NCBI GenBank assembly: GCA_963662175.1
Contig: OY759223.1
Span: forward strand, 19,631,460-19,695,459
Reading direction: 5' to 3'
Origin: Aradus depressus
Lineage: Eukaryota; Arthropoda; Insecta; Hemiptera; Aradidae
Length of the DNA: 64,000 nucleotides
Below are positions 44,440 to 54,166 of this stretch, in pieces. The notes under the pieces are model-generated. The model was not told where the DNA came from, ran no database searches, and saw nothing but the letters and a program-made list of their open reading frames with translations. Position numbers and translations under genes: made by a program. Each line of letters starts with the position of its first letter. Positions within the stretch are counted from its first letter, which is position 1.

Positions 44440-44959
44440 GTTAAAACCTAAGTTTTATGACCACAACACTATGTCAAAGCTCATATACACAATCGCTGTT
44501 CTTCGACTCTGGTAAACCCGAATTGAAACCCAGGCCTGTTAAGCACTGATAAACTGCTTTGAAAAACTGATTTTCAATAACAGAAACACTTTTTAACAAA
44601 GTAAACTTTTAATTTTAAAAGACACTTTAAATATAGGTTATACCGACATGAATTTACTTTAATAATATATATTTTTCAATATGCCCAAACAAAAAAAAAA
44701 TAATTTTTAAGTATTTAGTTTAATGATTTTGTTTTTCGTTTTATTTTTGTTTTGTTAAATGTTTAGTGTTTTAAGTATAATGTGTAAATAAAGTAAATAA
44801 CCCAATTATTTGTCCTCTTAAAAATTCTATTCTATTCATCTTCCCTGTTGGCCCAGTAATCTCATTTGAAAACCCTTGGATTAGAATTAATATTATTTAA
44901 AATTATTAGAAAACTGGCATCTCTTTATTAATCCAAGTGTAAAGTTTGTTAAATGGAGT

Positions 44960-45105
44960 TTGTTTGTTGTATACGTGTACTTTCTTAAAAATTCCACGTC
45001 TTAAATTATTGATATTTTTTTTTAAGGGCCTTTTTCAAAAAACTACTGTAGAAATCAAAATTTAAATAAAGAAAAGAGATCAAATTTCTACAGGAAATGT
45101 GGTAG
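44960..45105 (-). repeat. Dispersed repeat R
   Basis: Third copy (tttttcaaaaaactactgtag; ttctacaggaaatgtgg). It cuts the hAT transposase frame at its 3' end. Confidence 0.6.
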
Positions 45106-45796
45106 CAAAAAGCTTTTATCACAGGCAGCCTTGACCATATATGGAGCAGCGTCAGTAAGAAAAAGAAATACCTTGTGTAAAATTCCGTTTGGCCAAATCA
45201 AGGACATCGAATCATTAAAGAATCGGGCAATCGTCTCGTGGTTGCATTTATCTAGTAGTTGTAAATTTAGAAGATAGGGTTGAGATGGTTCTTCAGAGAG
45301 CTTTCCGATAATAATGTTAGCTACATACCTCCCTAAAGCGTCAGTAGTTTCGTCCACCGACACCCAAATTGGACCGTCTTTGATATGGCCGCGGATTTTC
45401 ACCATTGTCTCCTCGTAAACATCGGGAAGATAATTTTTCCGAATGGTACTCTCGTCGGGCATTTGGAAGCCAATGTTCGTTTCCAAAAAGTGTTTTAACT
45501 CGCGGTTGTTAATTTTATAGAATGGAATATCCGCACTTAAAAATGCGCGACATAAGTCCTGAAAAACTGGTGATTTTTTAGTGGATGACGTTGAAGCCTT
45601 TTGTTTCACTTTTAAGTTTTCGTTATGTTTGGTCGTCCCAATATGCTGTGTCACTTGAGACACACCGAGCCGTTGAAACCACTACATTGCAACTTGTGCA
45701 ATATAAAATCCAGGAATCGGTTCGAAAAGTTTCATTAGGGAAATCACGTAAATACTTGTTCACTAACTCACTCGTTTTACTCTTTTGTTTTGGCAT
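45088..45796 (-). pseudogene. hAT transposase N-terminal half (CGBP1/ZBED-like)
   Basis: Minus strand. ATG at 45796 (MPKQKSKTSELVNKYLRDFP...), with a BED-type zinc finger made of YCTSC and, after a frameshift near 45672, HIGTTKH. The 191-codon frame 45663-45088 has no ATG of its own and continues with ...AFLSADIPFYKINNRELKHF, then VSVDETTDALGRYVANII (first catalytic Asp region) and FLTDAAPYMVKAACDK (second catalytic Asp region). Repeat R ends the frame. The rest of the protein is at 39560-39840. Known: this hAT group (CGG-binding-protein-like) is common in arthropods. Inactive because of the frameshift, truncation and inserted elements. Confidence 0.8.
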
Positions 45797-46225
45797 CATT
45801 CCTGATGCTATGAACGATGTAGACTGAACTGAAATAATTGCGTTTGTTTACTTTGTTTGGGAATTAAAGGAAGGGGAGGAGATTTTCAGAATTTGAACAT
45901 CCATCAAACTTCCTAGAAAATTAAAGCCGTGGCTTTTCTTGGTGTTCTGCGTGTCTCACTCAGCATTAATTCTTTTTCGGCTGTAAATATATATATTTTT
46001 TTTTTCTAAAAATGAAAAAATTGGCGCAACATAATATGCAGTTAAAATATGTAAAAACCACTGAAATATGCATAAATATGCATTTATGGTCAAATATGCA
46101 GGCATATGCAAAATAAAAGCTGCTTTAATCGAACCGTTTTGGTCCAAAACATGTTTTAAAAGTCATAATAGTGATGTACGAAGCAGAGATAAAAAAAATG
46201 CAAATGCATTAACATGCGAGCCCTA

Positions 46226-46430
46226 GTTATGAATGTAACGACATGAAATTTTATTTATTTATTTGCAATCTACATACAGTATACATAATAATAAGGTGAC
46301 CAACTGTACTCCTTTAGGGAGTTTTGTACTCCTTCGTGCTCCATTAATAAATATAAAAGTTGGGTAGAAATATTTTCAGTGAAAACTTAGCCGATTAATT
46401 CGTGCTGGGAAAGTGCTGTTTCATTTAAGT
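46226..46430. repeat. G-repeat remainder with a short LINE 3' tail inside
   Basis: gttatgaatgtaacgacatg continues the copy broken at 39395. A ttatttatttatttgcaatc segment of LINE-tail type intervenes. The end gaaaacttagccgattaatt resumes at 46383. Bases 46430-46600 carry a decayed tataacggac/cattatagagagg motif of Tigger type; 46600-47680 is AT-rich with no gene. Confidence 0.5.
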
Positions 46431-47097
46431 ATTTCTGTATAACGGACACTAATTTCCCCTCCACCAATGTCCATTATAGAGAGGTTGTACCCACTCCCTG
46501 GTTGAGGACCCGTGAACACACTTAACTGGAGGGGGGCTGGTTGCTATACGGTTCGTGTGTCTGTTGTTATACGAAGGAAACAGCTGCTATACAAGCTCCA
46601 CCTGTCTCTAGTCTAGGATGAAGAGACACTGAAAATACCAAAATGTCTGAAACTAACGTCTTATATGAGAAAGAAACTCAGTTTAATAGTACTTAACTCT
46701 TTAGTATACTCGCCGCGGCACTGCGTGCCGCAAATTTACTAAATTTTTATTTTCGCGGTCCCTATGTTTAATAACAAGCTAATCCCCACTTCTATTCTTC
46801 AATGACATGTCTATGAATGAACACAACAAGTAGCGCATTGATCTGATATTTTATCAGTCGGTAACAATAGCTCAAAGTGGAAGGGACAACAATTGCGGCA
46901 CTGTGTACCGTGCCTGTGTTAAAATGTAAGTTTTTTAAATATTTTATTTCGTATTTGTTTTCTTTATAACTAAGTATATTTTTATGTTATAGTTAATTTT
47001 TTTTCATGCACTACTAATTTATAATTAAATAATAATAATTAGCGGTTAATTAATTAATTTTAATTTAATTAAAAACTGAAAAATAATTAATTATTTC

Positions 47098-47145
47098 TCG
47101 GGACCATCGCTTAATGTCTCATTCAAAGGACGGCGTGCTCCCCCG
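47098..47145 (-). repeat. SINE-A micro-fragment
   Basis: cgggaccatcgcttaatgtc through gacggcgtgctc, one conserved block only. Confidence 0.6.
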
Positions 47146-47684
47146 CGATCTCATTACCTAATGTGTTCCGGTTTCGGTGCCATTATCCACGGAATACAAT
47201 GTGTTTTTTAAATCTGTATATCACGGATATCACGTAAAAAATTAAGATTCTGCCCAAAATAATACCCGGTATCTTTTTCAGTGTCTTTGAAACTATTTCG
47301 AACAGCTCAAGACAAAATGGCGGCAGTATATGTTTACAAAATATTTTGAAAACTTACTTTTTCTAGCACAGTACGACCAATTGCTATACAACGCCGTGAA
47401 AATACCACTTTTCTGACTCGAATAGGAACTAAGAAAAAAATATAGAAAAAGTTTAGTCATTTTTGCAACAATTAGAAACGTTCAAAGAAGAAATAATTGC
47501 TAGAAGCACGCAACGAATATCACCTTACAATTTGAAGGTATATATTATGTGCAATTGTAAGAAATTATAATGCTGGGAAAATAAATTAGTAGGCAAGAAA
47601 AAGACAATGTATTTTGTAAATAAATAAAACAAACTTTTAGAAGAGTAGGGAAGTCCTACTTTAACGTAACATTTTCAAATATTA

Positions 47685-47893
47685 GAGTTGAATGAATGAA
47701 ATTAAATTTTATTTTGGGAGGACCCCTACGAATATATACATACAGAGTCAAAAAGAAGAGAAACAATTAAATAATGAATCAGAAATAAATACAAAAAAAA
47801 AAAATTAGTGCTACAATGGAGAAAATTAGACAATAATAAATATAGAAAAATAAAACATTTTAATGTACAGATTAATTATGCAAAAATAGAAAA
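47685..47893 (-). repeat. LINE 3'-end-like fragment
   Basis: gaatgaaattaaattttatt followed by ggaggacccctacg, matching 14385-14560. No coding. Confidence 0.5.
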
Positions 47894-47894
47894 T

Positions 47895-48110
47895 CCCTCT
47901 GCTACGTGGCATCCCTCTCCACCTGCCTCCGCCAAGACCAGAACTTCGCCTGAAGAGGAAGCACCATAGCGACCTTAATCAAGAGGACTGACGCTGGTCA
48001 GCGGCCTCATTCAAGTGCCAGATGTTTGGTTTTATTTGACTTTATTTAGCACAATTGAATGTATATTGTACACAAATTGCCAATAAATGAGAAAAAAAAT
48101 AATAGAAGAG
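47895..48110 (+). pseudogene. 5'-truncated copy of LINE-1
   Basis: Starts ctctgctacgtggcatccct and matches the last ~75 bases of LINE-1 ORF2 plus its whole 3' UTR (ggtcagcggcctcattcaag; caataaatgag + A). A few substitutions, so older than the full-length copy. Confidence 0.92.
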
Positions 48111-48412
48111 TTGATTATCATGAGTTGTCAATAATATAAAAAAATAAAGAATATACAATAATAAAATAAAGAATATACAATAGTAAGACATTTAAAAAAA
48201 AACTATAAAATACATAATATAGTAGAATACATAGTATATATACATATAAGAAATGAGGTCTTTAAAGTACATATACCTACGTTATTAAGTAAATATTAAA
48301 TTAGGATTAAGTAAATATATAACAGTAAAATTAAATGTAACTAAATAACAAACCTACAATCATGAGCGCATATAACTTTGAAATTATTTACACTATAACG
48401 AAATAAACACAA

Positions 48413-48605
48413 GGGAGCCATGGTGGCCGTGCGGGCTAGAGCGTAGGGCCTTTTATCGCATGGTCTCATCATGATTTGCGGGTTCGAATCCCTTCCGGGA
48501 GTGAGTTTTATTTCATAGATAGAACTTCGGGGCCATGGATGTCGTAAATAACTACAGGTAACACTGTTATAAGAGTCATGGCTAATATGCATTGTACGTG
48601 AATTT
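48413..48605 (+). repeat. SINE-B copy without A tail
   Basis: gagccatggtggccgtgcgg head, B box gggttcgaatccc, body to atgcattgtacgtg. Confidence 0.88.
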
Positions 48606-48734
48606 AGACAATATAAAAGTTAAACCAATTATTATTTTTTTAATATTATATAGACAATATTTCAAAAAAGAAGTTTGTTATATTTATTTATCACAAGATT
48701 CCACAATATATCAGCGTATATTATTCACGTTATC

Positions 48735-48780
48735 ATGAGTTCATCTAATGCTGCTGATATAGCTCTTAAGGAGTCTCATG
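48735..48780 (+). other. Very short exon-like frame
   Basis: ATG followed by 15 codons (MSSSNAADIALKESH) and a gttagt donor-like site. Unsupported by any second exon; could easily be chance. The 89-codon frame at 48778-49047 is not supported either. Confidence 0.12.
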
Positions 48781-49333
48781 GTTAGTCAGGAGAGTTGGAT
48801 CGCTTCAGTTGTGGTATGGGAAAGACGAAAATCAACCGCGTCAAACCATATAAAAAATCCGTCCACCGTCCAGTCTTGTATTCATCCCGCCTCCTCCATT
48901 CTCAACGCATGCCTCTGTCTCCCCTCTCATCTCATTCACCTTTTTCTTATATATATATTTTGTAATCTTTTATATATAAAATTTCAGTGGCATTCACATG
49001 GTTCGACAGAACTCCATAAGCAAGATATATGTTTTCAGTCAAATTGATTGAATGATACATTATACAGCTTTATATTATCAATGTTATAATAATATGAATT
49101 TTATTTACATTAAACCAATACTTGGTAATAGGTGAAAAAATTTATACATTAAGATAGCTTATAAATTAGATTTATAACTATTTGAATCTAACGCAGGTAT
49201 GATAAGTAATAACAATACTATTAAAAAAAAGTAAAATGAAATGAATAAAAACTGAATAAATAAATACTTAAAAATATTTGAGTACAAAAATATTAATATC
49301 AATACATAGATACATTTATAATAAGTAGATACA

Positions 49334-49415
49334 TGAATGTATATTGTACACAAATTGCCAATAAATGAGAAAAAAAATAATAGAAGAGTTGATTATTATG
49401 AGTTGTCAATAATAT
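49334..49415 (+). repeat. Duplicate of the LINE-1 tail together with its flank
   Basis: Repeats 48055-48135 nearly exactly, including 35 bases beyond the A run (taatagaagagttgattat...). It is therefore a duplicated insertion junction rather than a separate LINE insertion. Confidence 0.85.
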
Positions 49416-49589
49416 TTAAAAAAATTTCAATTTAATAAAAATTAAGATAAATATATTTTAACAAAATATCACAACAATGTTTCGGGATGTTCTTACGCCC
49501 CTTCATCAGGTTCCAATGTGTGAGATATAGAAAAGAAAAATCATAAATTTAACAATTTAAAAAAAAAAACCCGACACAATTTTTGTTCA

Positions 49590-49892
49590 TACTTTTTTTT
49601 ACTGAAACCTTGGGGAAGAGGGCTTTTCTTTGGGGGGACTTGGGGGGGAGGGGCTTAGCCTTATAAATATTTGAGATCAAACTCCAAGTCTCTAGGTATA
49701 ATAGAGGCCGAGATCCCTACACAGGCTCTGATGAAACCTGAAGAACCATCTCGCAAATACTAGCTTTAAAAATAAAAAAAACTGCTTTGAAATCGGTTCA
49801 GCCGTCTTGGAGCTACCATGCCACAGACAGACAAACGAACAGACAAAGGCTTCAAACTTATAACACCCCTCCTTTTGCGTCGGGGGTTAAAA
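49590..49892 (+). repeat. Dispersed retroposon 3' end
   Basis: Ends with gaaatcggttcagccgtctt, gccacagacagacaaacg and aacacccctccttttgcgtc + gggggttaa. This ending is common in insect genomes as the tail of an interspersed repeat (RTE-like by memory). No frame remains. Confidence 0.55.
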
Positions 49893-50146
49893 AAAATTAA
49901 ATAACCACAATAAAATATCGTCTTTCATGATGCTCTTCTCTTTTTGAAAAAGTATAACTCATAAAGGAATGTCCTTCTTAAATTTTTGATGAGAACAAAA
50001 ATACAATACGATACAATAAAAAAAATGGATACACAAATAAAATTTCATATCGATACATTTAATATATATGGTACCGTCGTATATATTTGACAATTCTTCT
50101 ATATAATCCGTACTGAGCCATCGGATCTCACATTGATGACTATTGT

Positions 50147-50275
50147 TCACGAATCTCTCAGGAACTCTTTCACCTTCGGATCAGGTGTTGGATCCTGTGG
50201 CCTCAGTTCGTGTCTCCTATCTTTGAACATTTCCAAAGGATCACGTTTCAATTCACGTACACTTTTTCTCTCACT
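50147..50275 (-). CDS. Candidate terminal coding exon, unknown gene
   Basis: Minus strand: a long T-rich tract with ctatctaaggaaggttttag is followed by 42 open codons and TGA. The peptide includes KSVRELKRDPLEMFKDRRHE and then a proline/aspartate stretch (PQDPTPDPKVKEF), charged and well-mixed in composition, unlike translated repeats. It has no recognised domain. The sequence 50147-50275 matches no other part of the window. A further exon candidate on the same strand is at 59416-59509, but its phase (two bases left over) does not join directly to this one, so an intermediate exon or a different gene is needed. Confidence 0.38.
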   Translation of the reverse strand, partial: SERKSVRELKRDPLEMFKDRRHELRPQDPTPDPKVKEFLRDS

Positions 50276-50474
50276 CTAAAACCTTCCTTAGATAGAAAAA
50301 AAAAAAAAAATGTAATGTGACTGAAAAAAGAAGAATTCGATATCCATTTCTATTGTTCATATCTCAATGGGTAAAAGAAACCTGATGATGGAATGTCCTT
50401 CTGAAGGTCTTTCAGGGACGAAAAATATATTTTTCAAATCATATTAGTAATAAAAATAAAAAAGTAAATGTGTG

Positions 50475-50690
50475 AGTGACGCGTTACTCACGAGAATTGA
50501 TGTGTAAACATCTGCTTTAATACAGCATCGATGATAATTTTCAAGTTTTTGTTGACATGCTTCGATTCGTATTCATTTGTAGATTAAGTTTGTCTTTTAA
50601 AAATGAAATAATCTGTTCGGTATCTCCTGAAATGGGTAAAAACATTATATTATTTATTGATCGATATTTTCAGCAGTAATTAAACTACAT
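50475..50690. repeat. Dispersed repeat D
   Basis: Second copy of the 19570-19970 repeat, internally shorter. Confidence 0.5.
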
Positions 50691-50874
50691 AATAAAATTA
50701 ATAACTAAACATTGAAACAAAAATCAAAAGAAAAATCGTACAAACTAAATTCTTAAAACTATTTCAGTCTTTCTTCTGTTTTATATTTTGGCCATTCTTC
50801 ATATCAAAGTTATATACATTTTGGGCATATATATTTTGTACATATAAATAAATAACAGTACCTTCTTTGCGCAT

Positions 50875-51045
50875 CAGTTTTATTGTTAGTTTACACCAAC
50901 TTAGTTCATCACATCTTAAGCCTAAAAACTCTCACTCCAACTTCTCTCAGATCTCGACTCTCCACTACACTAATTCAAAAACAGCTGATGGCCGTGTTTT
51001 GTTTTCTACTCATTTGTTTTAAAAGAAAATGCATTCATATTATTT
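50875..51045 (-). repeat. Dispersed repeat C
   Basis: Minus orientation of the 16330-16515 repeat (aaaacagctgatggccgtg; aaacaaatgagtagaaaac on the complement). Confidence 0.5.
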
Positions 51046-51373
51046 ATTTACTAATTCAGTTGCTTCATGGATTTTATAAAAAAATAAATATAATTAATTT
51101 TTTTATATTAATAATTTAAATGTGTGTATTTTTTATACATCACAGAAGTTCATATTTCAGTAACTGTTGTACTAAAATATGGCTCATTAAGGACTGCTTG
51201 GCACAATTGTTCATTTAGTTCATGAGGAATTCTTGAAGAAAACAAAGGAGGTTCAACAATGGAGGCAAGGTCAGATGTTTCCCTGGACATCTTATTAAAC
51301 AGAAATTCAGAGGTCGTCAGAGGAATGCGGAGGAAACCTTTCTCAGGAGAGGCTTATTAAAATAAGAACAAAG

Positions 51374-51847
51374 AAGTGGGAAGGAATACCAGAACGTGGG
51401 AGAAGAGTGGGGTGTTAACTGCATCTATAGGCCTCTGCAACTCTGGGAGATCCTCTAGTGGGTAGGACAGGACCGCCGCAACAGAGAGGACCCAGTTCTT
51501 GTAGGGGCTCTCCAGGAGGTAGCGCTTTTCGAAGTGGGAAGGAATACCAGAACGTGAGAGAAGAGTGGAGTGTTAACTGCATCTATAGGCCTCTGCAACT
51601 CTGGGAGACCCTCTAGTGGGTAGGACAGGACCGCCGCAACAGAGAGGACTCAGTTCTTGTAGGGGCTCTCCAGGAGGTAGCGCGTTTCGAAGTGGGAAGG
51701 AATACCAGAACGTGGGAGAAGAGTGGGGTGTTAACTGCATCTATAGGCCTCTGCAACTCTGGGAGATCCTCTAGTGGGTAGGACAGGACCGCCGCACCAG
51801 AGAGGACCCAGTTCTTGTAGGGACTCTCCAGCAGATAGCAGGGTTTC
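51374..51847. repeat. 158-bp tandem triplication
   Basis: Three units starting aagtgggaaggaatacc at 51374, 51532 and 51690, more than 95% alike. GC-richer than the surroundings. The 103-codon minus frame follows the repeat and is not a gene I can support. Confidence 0.95.
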
Positions 51848-51869
51848 GTAGTAATCCATAACCCCGTAG

Positions 51870-52115
51870 TTCTGTGGTATGCGTGCTTGCTTACTGAGCT
51901 CAAGATCCCGGGTTTGAAACCCAACCGAGACCCTTAGGTTTTTTATCTGGGAGGTAAAAAAGCCTTGAGGACCTCGGATGGGACGTTAAGCGATGGTGCC
52001 GAGCCTGTACGGTGTCAGGTACTCGTTAAAGACCCTTACCCTAGGTGAATAATAATTTAGGGTAAGAAAAACTTACGACACCCATAGTAGTCGATCAGAG
52101 TGACGAAAGAGCGCG
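51870..52115 (+). repeat. SINE-A copy, damaged head
   Basis: gttctgtggtatgcgtgctt with B box gggtttgaaaccc, body to gtgacgaaagagcgcgg. No tail. Confidence 0.8.
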
Positions 52116-52375
52116 GAATGTGCCCGTGATAGGACCGAAATATATTCCTAAAAGAAGATTTATCTTAAAGAAATATAAATATAAGATATTTATAATTAAA
52201 AATGTATGGAAAAAATATATATTTTTATTTATCTCTTATGTGTTTTATTCTAAAATTCAATATTATTTGATGTACACAATTTATCAGCTATTTTAATGTA
52301 GAAAATTGTGTCTTACTAATTATCATGTTGTGGTTTAATGGAAATAAATATTATTATTATTATTACTCTAGTTAG

Positions 52376-52645
52376 TTAGTTATTATGACACATGCTCTGG
52401 CTTTAACTACAAGGTCATATCCGACATACTACCAGAGCGCTCTTTCGTCACACTGGTGAACATGAGCCCGACTCTACTATGGAAATTTTGCCTACCCTAA
52501 ATTATTTACGAGTACCTAAGTAACGCTTAACGTCCCATCCGAAGGACGGCATGCTCAAAATTTGGGTTGGGCCTGGGCTGGGTTTAGAACCCGCGAATTT
52601 GAGCTCAGTAAGCAAGCACGCATACCACTGAGCTACTGGCGCCCT
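52376..52645 (-). repeat. SINE-A copy, 'ttagttattatgac' subfamily
   Basis: From gttagttattatgacacat to the head gagctactggcgcccttg, with internal deletions. Confidence 0.85.
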
Positions 52646-52719
52646 TGTTTTATTTATGTTGGAAGATATAATTGAGAAACTAAAGCCCCTGGAGTTCTGC
52701 AACCAAGCAAAATGAAGAA

Positions 52720-52820
52720 TTTAGTTATAGAAAGTCAGTGGACTAGATGTGGAGTGACTGCTGAGAATTCAACCGTAGTTCCTTCAGCTGCACCTTCCAT
52801 TGTTCTAGCTCTAATTGTCT
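52720..52820. other. Short unique island, open on both strands
   Basis: Plus strand: ATG at 52712 with a 40-codon frame. Minus strand: a 21-codon frame from ATG 52800 (MEGAAEGTTVEFSAVTPHLV), preceded by an acceptor-like ttatttccaag. No domain and no way to choose by eye. Confidence 0.15.
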
Positions 52821-53034
52821 TGGAAATAACGTGAATTTATTTTTAAATTTTTTGTTTTATTTTATGAATTGTTTATTATTATAAATAAAATGACAGCTTG
52901 ATAGTCGACAAAATGGATAAACCCGACCTAGACAATTGTTGTTTCGTGCTTCCAGAGAACTAACTACCTTCCATTTTGCTGGGCATAAAAGATGCTCAGA
53001 TATGTTTTTCTTCATATTTTTTGCTTCCACAGCT

Positions 53035-53512
53035 ATATGAAGTATAGGGGAAGTTATTTAATAGGTCCGAAATTTGATGTTGTCACTCGGAATTTCATGC
53101 TTTTCGACATCTTGATCACAAAAAAATAAGGTGTGCATTTGTGAACACGATAACTCTCGATAGAATGAATGTATCAACATGAAATTTTACTGGTGTATCC
53201 AGAACCCTTTAAGAACGATATCTATTAATTTTCAGCCAAATCAATCAAAGTGAAGAGGGGGGCTTAAGAGAAAAACTCTAATAACTGCCCTTGTTTCGAA
53301 ATTTCATACGTAAATTCAAAGCCCTATCAATTTTCAGAGGAATCAGCTGAAGGGAAAGGAGGCACAAAAATCCAAATAACTGCCGATGTAATGCATTTAT
53401 CGATACAAAATTTAAAATGAGGATTTAGAAGACCCTATTTGTGAACTATTGATTATTAGCCCAAACGGTCGACTGGTTTTGGTGAGGGAGGGAAAAGTTA
53501 ATTGGTTAATTC
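53035..53512 (+). repeat. G-repeat, outermost layer of the 53-59 kb nest
   Basis: From ccacagctatatgaagtata through all three units to agttaattggttaattct. It resumes at 59222 (gattaattctttctggggaag) and ends near 59265. Confidence 0.8.
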
Positions 53513-53574
53513 TGGATATAAATACAATATTAAATTCGAAATACTCCCTCTACCGATTGGTCAGTGCTTTGGGG
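53513..53574 (+). pseudogene. LINE C-terminal fragment, left piece
   Basis: Reads ...KYSLYRLVSALG and continues in the same frame after the hAT insertion at 58487 (SQESYLSLNCHIEKLRLLAQ...). Confidence 0.65.
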
Positions 53575-53767
53575 CATATGTGGGCAACAACCAGCCCGAT
53601 GTAAGATTTGGTCCGGCCCGCGAGACATTTTGAAAAACCCAATTTAAAAAAAATTATATTACACTACTTACTCACACTCACTCCAAATTAGGAAGATCGA
53701 GTAGGATGGGGTTTGTAACCCCAAAAGGAAAGACCATTTTCCGCAGCTTAGAAAATTCGCAAGAAGA

Positions 53768-53956
53768 TTGATTTGTGCGTTTGGCAGTACTTATAAATGC
53801 GAACAGTTCTTTTCAATGATGAAAGTTAATAAATCAAAACATCGTACAAGGCTCACTGAAGATAATTTGGAAAATTCTTTACGTCTTTGTATCAGTGGAA
53901 TTAATCCAAACATCAATGGATTAGTTTCCCAAATTCAAGCTCAAGTGTCTCATTGA
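53768..53956 (+). pseudogene. hAT transposase C-terminal dimerisation piece
   Basis: 62 codons including FGSTYKCEQFFSMMKVNKSK, HRTRLTEDNLENSLRLCISG: the end of the catalytic region plus the hAT C-terminal dimerisation motif. The first ~500 residues expected of such a transposase are absent. Not functional as an enzyme. Confidence 0.85.
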
Positions 53957-54166
53957 TTTCGGTGTCGCTACTTAACTTTCGTAGTTTGTAATAATTCCAA
54001 ATTTCACGATTTAATTATAATATGACAGCTGTTTTGGCTAAAAAGTGCGTAACACGTTTTAAAGTTTGTTAACATTTATTATTAATATTGTGACGGTGTT
54101 ATAAGTTTTTTTTATTACCAAACAGTGACAAAGACACTCAGAAGTTCCCCCTCTGTTTGGGTGAGA

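Larger units (their letters stand above)
40441..44658 (-). mobile_element. LINE-1: complete Jockey-type non-LTR retrotransposon, 4.2 kb
   Basis: Full-length, minus strand. From 5': about 220 bases of 5' UTR, ORF1 (44439-43258), ORF2 (43258-40565), a 95-base 3' UTR with aataaa near the end, and 29 A residues (T run 40441-40469). Duplication ttaataatata flanks it (40430-40440 and 44659-44669). Both frames are intact and the A tail is pure, so the insertion is recent and the element may be active. A 5'-truncated copy of the family lies at 47895-48100. It is inserted in the interior of the hAT element. Confidence 0.9.
39396..46225 (-). mobile_element. hAT element (CGBP1/ZBED-like), split by a LINE and a SINE
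   Basis: Ends aagggctcggatgttaatgc and complement of gcattaacatgcgagcccta, flanked by an 8-base near-duplication gtaatgaa / gttatgaa (39388-39395, 46226-46233). The transposase N-terminal half (45088-45796) and a remnant of its C-terminal dimerisation region (39560-39840) lie on the minus strand at the two ends, in the expected order. Inside are SINE-A (39846-40173), LINE-1 (40441-44658), and copies of repeats R and C. Confidence 0.75.

Noticed and set aside
51613..51924. 103-codon minus-strand frame
   Set aside because: Runs through the 158-bp triplication and into a SINE; composition follows the repeat.
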